From Aphanothece cf. minutissima CCALA 015 (lineage in GTDB: Bacteria; Cyanobacteriota; Cyanobacteriia; PCC-6307; Cyanobiaceae), in contig PVWP01000002.1 of the NCBI GenBank assembly GCA_003003925.1, positions 124,001-188,000 of the forward strand: a DNA stretch of 64,000 nt, written 5' to 3'. Shown piece after piece: positions 44,075-51,950 of the stretch. The notes under the pieces were generated by a model that ran no database searches, was not told where the DNA came from, and saw only the letters and a program-made list of their open reading frames with translations. Position 1 is the first letter of the stretch. Each line of letters opens with the position of its first letter. Made by a program: the position numbers and the translations under genes.

Positions 44075-44329
44075 ATGGTCACCCGGTCGCCGACCGGCTC
44101 CGCTGATGGCGCTGACCCCGCCCAGCAGTCCGTGCGCCGCTGGCAGACGGCCCGGACCTGGGCGCGGCTGATCCGGGAAGCGGAAGCGCTCTGGCGGGTC
44201 GACGTTCGGGCCCTGCGCCGACTGGCGTCCCAGGAGCTGTTCCAGCTGGTCCAGGAGGTGCCCCCCCGGCTGCGGCGACGGGTCAACCTCTGGCTGGTCC
44301 GCTTCAACGTGCTCACCCGCCTGCGCTGA
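44075..44329 (+). CDS. Small basic hypothetical protein
   Basis: The 84-residue protein is Arg/Leu-rich, with RWQTARTWARLIREAEALWRVDVRALRRLASQELF and a basic end RRRVNLWLVRFNVLTRLR. No signal peptide or cysteine is present. It may be nucleic-acid binding or a membrane-surface helical protein, but no family is recognised. ATG at 44075 is preferred to one at 44048. The 122 nt between the exonuclease and this start shows no clear signal apart from a TTTTTG run near 43983. Confidence 0.55.
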   Translation: MVTRSPTGSADGADPAQQSVRRWQTARTWARLIREAEALWRVDVRALRRLASQELFQLVQEVPPRLRRRVNLWLVRFNVLTRLR

Positions 44330-44363
44330 GGCCCGGCGAGACCCCGGGACACGGGAGCTGGGC

Positions 44364-44392
44364 AAAAAAAATCAGCTGACGGGATCAGCTGA
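44364..44392 (-). terminator. Terminator after tRNA-Pro
   Basis: On the minus strand two copies of the palindromic octamer TCAGCTGA (44385-44392 and 44372-44379) pair across a 5 nt loop, and are followed by eight T (44364-44371). It lies 56 nt past the tRNA 3' end. Because each arm is itself a palindrome, each could also form its own short hairpin. This closes the minus-strand train of small envelope genes and the tRNA. Confidence 0.85.
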
Positions 44393-44448
44393 CGGGAAGG
44401 AAGACCACCGAAACCCGCGGGGGGTGAGCGTTCGGCGGGCCGGCTGAA

Positions 44449-44522
44449 TCGGAGCGGCGGGATTTGAACCCACGACCCCCACTACCCCAAAGTGGTGCGC
44501 TACCAAGCTGCGCTACGCCCCG
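44449..44522 (-). tRNA. tRNA-Pro (anticodon GGG)
   Basis: The minus-strand sequence folds as a full cloverleaf: acceptor arms CGGGGCG and CGCTCCG, D arm GCGC with loop AGCTTGGTA, anticodon stem CCACT/AGTGG with loop TTGGGGT (anticodon GGG), T arm GTGGG/CCCGC with loop TTCAAAT, and discriminator A. The 3' CCA is not encoded. It starts 14 nt after the upstream gene's stop, so it is likely cotranscribed with those small genes and released by processing. Confidence 0.97.
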
Positions 44523-44536
44523 GCGGCATGAAGCTA

Positions 44537-44893
44537 TCACAGCGTCCTGGGGGTCCTGCGCCGCCTCGAGAGCCGTCGCATCAGGCGGTTGGTGAGCCGC
44601 TGACGGGCCATGCCCGCGTAGCCCCGGATGTGCTCGCGACGGGCCAGCAGCCGCAGTTCCGCCAGTCCCATGGTGGCCAGCTGCAGTTCCGGCAGCCGCT
44701 GCCAGGCCATCGACGGCAGGGGCAGCTCCGAGCCCCCGCGGCCCTCCGGGAAGCCCTTCAGGGCCCCACCGGCCATCCATTCGGGCACCAGGACGAACAG
44801 CACCGCCAGCAGGCCGTAGAGCTCAACCAGCCCCCTGGGCAGGGGATGTAGCTGGCGCTTCGGCGGGTCCTGCTCCTCGGCGGGGTCTCTCAC
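44537..44893 (-). CDS. Small membrane protein with SAP/Rho-N-like end
   Basis: The 118-residue protein has one hydrophobic segment (GLVELYGLLAVLFVLVPEWM, about 20-39) and a basic C-terminus. Near residues 73-105, MGLAELRLLARREHIRGYAGMARQRLTNRL resembles the SAP or Rho N-terminal motif, a short nucleic-acid-binding helix pair. GTG at 44893 overlaps the stop of the 59-residue gene (GTGA). A membrane-bound nucleic-acid-contacting protein is an odd combination; the call is from pattern only. Confidence 0.65.
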   Translation of the reverse strand: MRDPAEEQDPPKRQLHPLPRGLVELYGLLAVLFVLVPEWMAGGALKGFPEGRGGSELPLPSMAWQRLPELQLATMGLAELRLLARREHIRGYAGMARQRLTNRLMRRLSRRRRTPRTL

Positions 44894-45069
44894 GGCAGGA
44901 AGGCCGCCGCCGGGGCACCCGGCGCCATGGCGCTGGGCCCCCCCTGGCGCCACTGCAGCGGAGGCTCGCCGGAGGGGTTCAGGCGCACGGTCCAGAAGGC
45001 CAGGGCGAAACAGATCCCCACCGCGGCGATCAGGGCCACGATCACGACCCGATCGGAGAGGGGCTTCAT
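44890..45069 (-). CDS. Small single-span membrane protein
   Basis: A 59-residue frame starts with ATG at 45069, overlapping the stop of the upstream gene (ATGA), and ends with TGA overlapping the next gene's GTG. The product reads MKPLSDRVVIVALIAAVGIC at its start, one membrane helix through about residue 25, followed by a Pro/Ala-rich tail. The chain of overlapping stops and starts on both sides is strong support for a real gene despite its size. Function unknown. Confidence 0.7.
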   Translation of the reverse strand: MKPLSDRVVIVALIAAVGICFALAFWTVRLNPSGEPPLQWRQGGPSAMAPGAPAAAFLP

Positions 45070-45374
45070 ACCTGTTCGCTGCGCACGCAGACCCGTTTGA
45101 TGGGCAGCTGCTCGAGGGTGAGTTCATCGCCCCGCAGGATCACCCGCAGGGATTCGTTCTGGTAGCGCAGCCCCGGCGCATCGGAGGCCTCCCGGAACAG
45201 GGTGGCGCGGGTGCGGCCGGCGATCAGGGAGGCCTGGGAGGCGTTGCGCTCCAGCACCACCGAAAGGCGGTCACCGCAGAGGAAGCGCTCCCGGATGTCG
45301 TAGTTCTCCCACCATGGGGACTGCATCGCCAGCAGCGGCAGAAGTCCGAGCGCGAGCAGCGGGGGGGCGGCCAT
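45066..45374 (-). CDS. Secreted small protein resembling MliC lysozyme inhibitors
   Basis: The 102-residue product starts with a signal-peptide-like MAAPPLLALGLLPLLAM and then a beta-rich domain. That domain has the layout of MliC/PliC lysozyme inhibitors: an early Cys (FLCGDRLSVVLERN), a middle ATLFREASDAPGLRYQNESL, a glycine turn RGDELTLEQ, and a late Cys (KRVCV). The match is by pattern only. First of three overlapping genes ending at tRNA-Pro. Start ATG 45374, 11 nt after msrA stops on the same strand. Confidence 0.55.
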   Translation of the reverse strand: MAAPPLLALGLLPLLAMQSPWWENYDIRERFLCGDRLSVVLERNASQASLIAGRTRATLFREASDAPGLRYQNESLRVILRGDELTLEQLPIKRVCVRSEQV

Positions 45375-45385
45375 GGCGGAGGCGG

Positions 45386-46102
45386 TCAGACGAGGGCGAT
45401 CGGCGCATTGTCGCCGCGAAGGACGCAATGGGGGATGGCCCAGTCATAGCTTTCCCACACGCGGGCGGGAAGGAGGTAGGTGGCGCCGGGAAAGTCGCCC
45501 AGGGGAACCCCGGTGGGCTGGGCGGAGCAGTAGGGACGGCTGCCGGGCTTGGCCAGGTACTGCTGGTGGTAGGGCTCGGCGAAGTGGAACCGCTGGCCGC
45601 TGGCGATCTCCGTGGTGATCCTGCCGCCGCCGGTGGCGTCAAGGGCGCTCTGGTAAGCCTGGCGGCTCGCTTCGGCCAGGGCGAGCAGCTCCGGGTCGTC
45701 GACGTAGATGGCTGAGCGGTACTGGCTGCCCCGGTCGTTGCCCTGGCGGTTGCCCTGGGTGGGGTCGTGGCACTCCCAGAACAGCTTGAGCAGGTCGGCG
45801 AAGGAAACCCGGCTGGTGTCCCAGACCACCCGCACCACCTCCGCGTGGCCGCTGCGGCCGCTGCAGACCTGTTCGTAGGTGGGGGACGCGAGCTGGCCGC
45901 CGGCGTAGCCCACGGCGGTGGTGATCACCCCGGGGAGCCGCCAGAAGCCCTTCTCCGCCCCCCAGAAGCAGCCGCAGCCGAACTGGGCCTCGGCCTGGCC
46001 CGCCGTCGGCGGGGCAGTCAGGGGGGTGCCGAGGACCGCATGCAGGCTGCTGTCCCGGGCAGGGCTGCGGTCGCTCGCAGGGCTGCTGAAGAGGCCGAAC
46101 AC
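45386..46102 (-). CDS. msrA: Peptide methionine sulfoxide reductase A
   Basis: The 238-residue enzyme repairs oxidised methionine. The active-site GCGCFWGAEKGFWRLPGV places the catalytic Cys at residue 45, with GYAGGQLASPTYEQVCSGRSGHAEVV, and the later YHQQYLAK block. An N-terminal extension of about 40 residues precedes the core. GTG at 46102 is preferred because AGGA lies about 8 nt upstream and the pattern VFGLFSSP is typical of cyanobacterial MsrA starts. Located within the minus-strand train. Confidence 0.94.
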   Translation of the reverse strand: MFGLFSSPASDRSPARDSSLHAVLGTPLTAPPTAGQAEAQFGCGCFWGAEKGFWRLPGVITTAVGYAGGQLASPTYEQVCSGRSGHAEVVRVVWDTSRVSFADLLKLFWECHDPTQGNRQGNDRGSQYRSAIYVDDPELLALAEASRQAYQSALDATGGGRITTEIASGQRFHFAEPYHQQYLAKPGSRPYCSAQPTGVPLGDFPGATYLLPARVWESYDWAIPHCVLRGDNAPIALV

Positions 46103-46127
46103 GGTGTTTCCTGGCGGGGAAACCAAC

Positions 46128-46409
46128 CTAGGCAGGGCCCTGCTGGTCCTGCTGCGGGACCAGGGCGATGTGGTTCAGCAGGGTGGTGATGAAGGCGAAC
46201 AGCAGGAAGGGCAGCGACAGCACCAGGATCAGGCCCACCCCCACCAGGGCGAACAGGGGGCGGCTCGCCCCCATCAGGGCCAGACCCGCCGCCAGGCTCA
46301 CGAAGATCACCGCCATCCAGATCAGCACCTGGCCATAGATGTCGCCGAAGGTCAGGGTGCAGCGGATGTTGTATGGCTGCTGGCTGAGGAACGACGGGGT
46401 GGGGGCCAT
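46128..46409 (-). CDS. Conserved small membrane protein
   Basis: A 93-residue protein with two membrane helices: QVLIWMAVIFVSLAAGLALMG and PLFALVGVGLILVLSLPFLLFAF. A short soluble start (SFLSQQPYNIRCTLTFGD) precedes them, and a Gln-rich tail follows. No family recognised. It lies between the ABC exporter and msrA on the same strand with gaps of 124 and 25 nt. ATG at 46409 is chosen because upstream sequence is poorly conserved in character. Confidence 0.68.
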   Translation of the reverse strand: MAPTPSFLSQQPYNIRCTLTFGDIYGQVLIWMAVIFVSLAAGLALMGASRPLFALVGVGLILVLSLPFLLFAFITTLLNHIALVPQQDQQGPA

Positions 46410-46533
46410 GGGGACTGCGTGGCAGGCGTTGGGGAAACCACGGCCTCCCCAGATAAGCCCAGCCGGCGGTCTTGATGCGGGCTGCTCAACAACTGTTTGA
46501 AACCGCCCCTCGCGGCCGGCGGGCACCGCCGCT

Positions 46534-48282
46534 TCAGGCGGCCTGAAGCTGGCGGTCGGCCTCTTCCCGGTCCCACAGCCGGCGGTAGGTGCCCTCCTGC
46601 AGCAGCAGCTCGTTGTGGTGGCCCTCCTGGACCAGGTGTCCCCCTTCCAGCACCAGGATCCGGTCGCAGGCCGCCGCGGCCGAGAGCTGGTGACTGATCA
46701 TCACCACCGTGCGCCGCTGCTCTTCGCGCACCGAACGCAGGATGCCCGCGGCGGTGGTGTTGTCGACGCTGGCCAGGGCGTCATCGAGCACCAGCAGGGG
46801 CGCGTCCACCAGCAGGGCCCGTCCCAGGGCGGTGCGCTGGCGCTGGCCGCCGCTGAGGGTGATGCCCCGCTCCCCCACCAGGGTGCGGTAGCCGTCGGGG
46901 AAGCCCTTGATGTCCCCCTCCAGGCGGGCCTGGCGGGCGGCCTCCTCGACCCGGTCCATGCCGGCCTCCGGGTCGCCGTAGCGCAGGTTGTCGGCCAGGC
47001 TGGCGGTGAACAGGTAACCCTCCTGGGGCACCAGGGCGACCTGGCGCCGCAGGTCGCTGAGCCGCAGCCGCGTCACGTCGACACCGTCGAGGAAGAGCTG
47101 GTCGGGCGGCACCTCCACCATCCGCCCGAGGGCCCGGGCCAGGGTGGTCTTGCCGCAGCCCACCGGACCCACCACCGCCACCAGTTCGCCGGGGCGGATC
47201 GTGAAGCTGAGGTTCTCCAGGGATGGCTGCGTCGCCCCCGGATACCGGACCGTGAGCCCCCGGGCCATGACCGCCCCGAGTGCCGGTCGGGCCGGGGGCA
47301 CCGGATCGGCGGGGGAGACGATGGCGGGGGGATGGCTGAGCAGGGATTCCACCCGCTCCAGGCTCACCTGGCCGGTCTGGAAGGTGTTGAGGGTGAAGCC
47401 CAGCAGGGCCGTCGGGAACACCAGGCGCTCCACGAACAGGATCAGGGCCACCAGATCGCCGATGCTCAGCCGACCGTTCTCCAGCTGGCCGCTGCCCAGG
47501 GCCAGCAGCAGCAGCAGGCTCAGGGAGGCGATCCCCTCCAGCATCGGAAACAGGGTGCTGCGGGTGCGCGCCAGGGAGAGCTGGGCGTCCAGGTACACCT
47601 TGTTGAGGTCGGCGAAGGCCTTCTCCTCGGTGGCCTCCTGGCCGTAGATCTTGATAGCGCCGATGCCGCTGAGGTCCTCCTGGACCAGGTCGCTGAGGTT
47701 GGCCAGCACCTCCTGCTGGCGCCGCTGCTGCTTCATCATGCGGCCGCCGAACAGGCGCACCACCATCAGCATGCCGGGGTAGAGGGAGACGGCCGCCAGG
47801 CTCAGCAGCGGATCGATCGCCAGCATGGCCGGCAGGGTGAGGGCATAGGCCAGCACCGTGTTGGTGAGGCTCAGCAGGGCAAAGCCCAGCAGCCGGCGGA
47901 TGTTCTCCACATCGCTGGTGGCCCGGCTGATCACCTCGCCGCTGCCGGTGGTCTGCACCCAGCCGGGGTCCTGGGTGAGCACGTGGTCGAAGATGCGCTC
48001 CTTCAGGCTCGCCTCCACCTGGCGGCCCACCCCGAAGACCAGCATCCGGGAATAGAGACGGGTGGCCCCCATCACGGTGGCCATCACGATGATCAGCCCC
48101 GCCACCCCCAGCACGTCCGCCAGCACGAAGCCGGGCTTGAGCTCGTTGATCGACTCCCGCACCACCAGCGGGATCGCCACGCCCAGCAGGTTCACCACCA
48201 CCAGGGCGGCGGCCCCCACCAGCACCGTGCGTCTGTGGGGCCGGAGGTACCGCCCGATCAGATCCAGCCGCAGGGCAGCCAT
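46534..48282 (-). CDS. ABC-type exporter, fused membrane and ATPase domains
   Basis: The 582-residue half-transporter has an N-terminal six-helix membrane domain (about 1-310) and a C-terminal ATPase. Walker A is VGPVGCGKTTL near 375, the signature LSGGQRQRTALGRALL near 484, and Walker B LLVLDDALASVD, followed by an ISHQ switch. Exporters of the MsbA/LmrA/SmdB type dimerise to move lipids, drugs or peptides. Note that Walker B ends DDA, not DE, so the catalytic Glu position is replaced by Asp. Substrate unknown. Confidence 0.92.
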   Translation of the reverse strand: MAALRLDLIGRYLRPHRRTVLVGAAALVVVNLLGVAIPLVVRESINELKPGFVLADVLGVAGLIIVMATVMGATRLYSRMLVFGVGRQVEASLKERIFDHVLTQDPGWVQTTGSGEVISRATSDVENIRRLLGFALLSLTNTVLAYALTLPAMLAIDPLLSLAAVSLYPGMLMVVRLFGGRMMKQQRRQQEVLANLSDLVQEDLSGIGAIKIYGQEATEEKAFADLNKVYLDAQLSLARTRSTLFPMLEGIASLSLLLLLALGSGQLENGRLSIGDLVALILFVERLVFPTALLGFTLNTFQTGQVSLERVESLLSHPPAIVSPADPVPPARPALGAVMARGLTVRYPGATQPSLENLSFTIRPGELVAVVGPVGCGKTTLARALGRMVEVPPDQLFLDGVDVTRLRLSDLRRQVALVPQEGYLFTASLADNLRYGDPEAGMDRVEEAARQARLEGDIKGFPDGYRTLVGERGITLSGGQRQRTALGRALLVDAPLLVLDDALASVDNTTAAGILRSVREEQRRTVVMISHQLSAAAACDRILVLEGGHLVQEGHHNELLLQEGTYRRLWDREEADRQLQAA

Positions 48283-48350
48283 GCAGGAAGGCGGGGCAAG
48301 GGGATCCCTAACCTAGGCATCCCTCCCCTGGCCCCCGGGCCGCCCGGGCC

Positions 48351-48659
48351 ATGGACGACCAGAACCACCCCCTCCATGCCATTGACCGGGAGACGGTCGA
48401 CCGGCTGCTGGCGGTGGAGCGCCCCGAGGACGCCCACCTGGTGGATGCCGCCCGGTTGCAGATGCGCTATGCGGGCTTCCCCGGCGCCGCCGACATCCGT
48501 GACGACCTCGAGCGGATCCTGCGCCTCTGGGGACTGGACGTCGCGGCGCTCCATGCTCGCACCCGCGCCATCTGGGCGGCCGGGTTCCGGCCCGGTGCCG
48601 CACCGGTGGCCGAAGCCGTGGGCTCGGGCTTCGACACCGCCTCCGACGACGTCGGCTGA
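48351..48659 (+). CDS. DUF3288 family protein
   Basis: The 102-residue acidic helical protein matches the cyanobacterial DUF3288 pattern: DQNHPLHAIDRETVDRLLAVE, DAHLVDAARLQMRYAGFPGAADI and LERILRLWGLDVAALHARTRAIW. No catalytic residues are evident. It is divergent from the ABC exporter (68 nt) and is followed by an intrinsic terminator at 48738, so it is probably a single-gene transcript. Function unknown. Confidence 0.85.
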   Translation: MDDQNHPLHAIDRETVDRLLAVERPEDAHLVDAARLQMRYAGFPGAADIRDDLERILRLWGLDVAALHARTRAIWAAGFRPGAAPVAEAVGSGFDTASDDVG

Positions 48660-48737
48660 GGGCCGGCGGCCGGCCGCGTGGGCCCGTTGGTCAGAACGGC
48701 CCACTTCGGGCGATAGTGGGAGCGTCCCCATCACCCG

Positions 48738-48767
48738 GCCCGGCGTGCTCTGCACCCGGGCTTTTTT
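48738..48767 (+). terminator. Terminator after the DUF3288 gene
   Basis: GCCCGGCGTGC (48738-48748) pairs with GCACCCGGGC (48752-48761) around a TCT loop with one bulged base, and TTTTTT follows (48762-48767). The structure lies 79 nt past the DUF3288 stop and 75 nt before the trpD start, so it should insulate trpD-carA. Confidence 0.8.
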
Positions 48768-48841
48768 CTTGCGCTCCTGTCCCCCGTTCCTCTCTTTGGC
48801 CGGACTCCCGTAAGTTGCCGCTGATGCTTCAGCGTTCGGTG

Positions 48842-49878
48842 ATGTCCGCCTCCCCCACCTGGCCCCGGCTGCTGGAACAGCTCCTGGATGGCCGGGATCT
48901 CCAGGCCGACCAGGCCGAGGCCCTGATGCGGGGCTGGCTGGAGGGCAGCATCGACCCGGTGCTCACCGGCGGCCTGCTGGCCGCCCTGCGGGCCAAGGGC
49001 ACCAGCGGCGAGGAACTGGCGGCGATGGCCGCCGTGCTGCGCCAGGCCTGCCCCCTGCCGGGTGAACGGCCGCCGCTGGAGCTGATCGACACCTGCGGCA
49101 CGGGCGGGGCCGGCGCCGACAGCTTCAACATCTCCACCGCCGTGGCCTTCACGGCCGCCGCCTGCGGTGCCCATGTGGCCAAGCACGGCAACCGCAGCGC
49201 CAGCGGCCGGGTCGGATCGGCCGACGTGCTCGAGGCCCTCGGCCTCGACCTGGGGGCGCCCCTGGCGACGGTGGTGGAGGCCCTGCCGCGCACCGGCGTC
49301 ACCTTCCTGTTCGCCCCGGGCTGGCATCCGGCCCTGGTGGGCCTGGCCCCCCTGCGCCGCACCCTCGGTGTGCGCACCGTCTTCAACCTGCTGGGGCCGC
49401 TCGTCAATCCCCTGACGCCGGAGGCCCAGGTGCTGGGTGTGGCCCGGCCCGACCTGCTCGATCCCATGGCCGACGCCCTGCGCCGCCTCGGCCAGCGTCG
49501 GGCCGTCGTCGTCCACGGCCACGGTGGCCTCGATGAGGCCACCCTCTCCGGCCCCAGCGAGCTGCGCCTGCTGGAGGACGGCGCGGTGCGTCGCGACTGG
49601 CTCGACCCGGCGGCGCTGGGGCTGGCCCCGGCGGATCTGGAGGCCCTCCGGGGCGGCGATGTGGCGGCCAACCGCGCCATTTTGGAGGCGGTGCTGCAGG
49701 GCGGCGGCACCCGGGCCCAGGCCGATGTGGTGGCGCTGAACGCCGCCCTGGTCCTGTGGGCCGCGGGGCTGGAGCCCTCCATCGCGGCGGGACTGGAGCG
49801 GGCCCGCCAGGCCCTGGGTGACGGCAGCGCCTGGGCCAGGCTGGAGGCCCTGCGCGACGCCCTGGCGGGGTCTGAAGG

Positions 49879-49882
<4 letters not shown>
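48842..49882 (+). CDS. trpD: Anthranilate phosphoribosyltransferase
   Basis: The 346-residue enzyme joins PRPP and anthranilate in tryptophan synthesis. The PRPP-binding site is [19 protein letters not shown] (about 83-100), with [21 protein letters not shown] and [11 protein letters not shown] in the normal order, and ELRLLEDG near the end. ATG at 48842 is preferred; an ATG at 48824 would add six residues. Its stop overlaps carA by 4 nt, so tryptophan and carbamoyl-phosphate genes share a message, which is unusual pairing but not unique. Confidence 0.96.
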
Positions 49883-51075
<1,193 letters not shown>

Positions 51076-51109
51076 ATCGGCACGTTTCGTTGCGGTTCCC
51101 TGAATCGGG

Positions 51110-51526
51110 ATGGGGGTCTCTACAGTTCCTCGCGTTCCACACCTTGAGGACGGGGCCATCACCGACCTGCAGCGACTGACCGTCTCCCTGAGAGGGGGCA
51201 GCGAACGGCGGGATGAGTGCCTGCTGTTCAGTTTCACGGGGCAGCTGGACGCCTATTCCGACAAGCAGTTCACCGAATTCATCACCGACCGGCACAAGGG
51301 AGAGACCCTGCCCGTGGTCATCGACCTCAGCCGGATCGATTTCATCGATTCCTCCGGACTCGGTGCCCTGGTGCAACTGGCCAAGCTGTTCAACGACAGC
51401 GCCCGCCAGTTCCTTGTGGTCGGCAACGCCAGGGTCGTCCAGACGGTCAAACTGGTGCGCCTGGAGGCCTTCCTGCACCTTCAACCCGACCTGGAGTCCG
51501 CCCTTGGCAGCCTCGCCCCCGCCTGA
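51110..51526 (+). CDS. STAS-domain protein (anti-sigma antagonist type)
   Basis: The 138-residue protein is a single STAS domain: CLLFSFTGQLDAYSDKQFTEFI, and the phosphorylation-loop DFIDSSGLGALVQLAKLF with conserved Ser residues, followed by FLVVGNARVVQTVKLVRLEAFL. In Bacillus-type systems a kinase phosphorylates such a Ser to control sigma-factor partner choice. No kinase or sigma gene lies in the window. ATG 51110 is the only plausible start. It lies 34 nt after carA. Confidence 0.9.
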   Translation: MGVSTVPRVPHLEDGAITDLQRLTVSLRGGSERRDECLLFSFTGQLDAYSDKQFTEFITDRHKGETLPVVIDLSRIDFIDSSGLGALVQLAKLFNDSARQFLVVGNARVVQTVKLVRLEAFLHLQPDLESALGSLAPA

Positions 51527-51542
51527 GGGGTCAGGCCACTGG

Positions 51543-51950
51543 GTGGCCTCCGTGCCCCCCCAGCCACCAGCGACTGCCCTCGCCACGGCCCAGCTGGCCT
51601 GGCTGGGGGATGCGGTGTGGGAACTGCACCAGCGCCTGCGCCGCTGCCGCCAACCGGCCAGGGCCGCCGACCTGCACCGGGCCGTGGTGGCGGAGGTGCA
51701 GGCCGAGGCCCAGGCGGAGGCCCTGCGGCGACTGGATCCCCTGCTCAGCGAGGCGGAGCGCCGCGTGGTCCTTCGCGGACGCAACCAGGCCGGGCGGGGC
51801 CCCCGTCGCGGTGCGCCCCACGCCTATGGGCAGGCCACGGGATTTGAGACGATGCTGGGATGGCTTTTTCTGCAGGACCCCAGACGGCTGGCTGAGCTGC
51901 TGGACCATCTCGAGAAGACCGAACCCCGTTCCCCATCCGCCAGCCCATGA
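51543..51950 (+). CDS. mrnC: Mini-ribonuclease III
   Basis: The 135-residue protein is a catalytic RNase III domain without a dsRNA-binding domain. It has the signature AWLGDAVWELHQRLR (Asp near 23), the VLRGRNQAG block, and GFETMLGWLFLQD, matching MrnC, which matures 23S rRNA in Bacillus. Its stop overlaps the ATG of rlmB (ATGA), pairing two rRNA genes. GTG at 51543 is chosen; a GTG at 51552 is also possible. Confidence 0.9.
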   Translation: MASVPPQPPATALATAQLAWLGDAVWELHQRLRRCRQPARAADLHRAVVAEVQAEAQAEALRRLDPLLSEAERRVVLRGRNQAGRGPRRGAPHAYGQATGFETMLGWLFLQDPRRLAELLDHLEKTEPRSPSASP

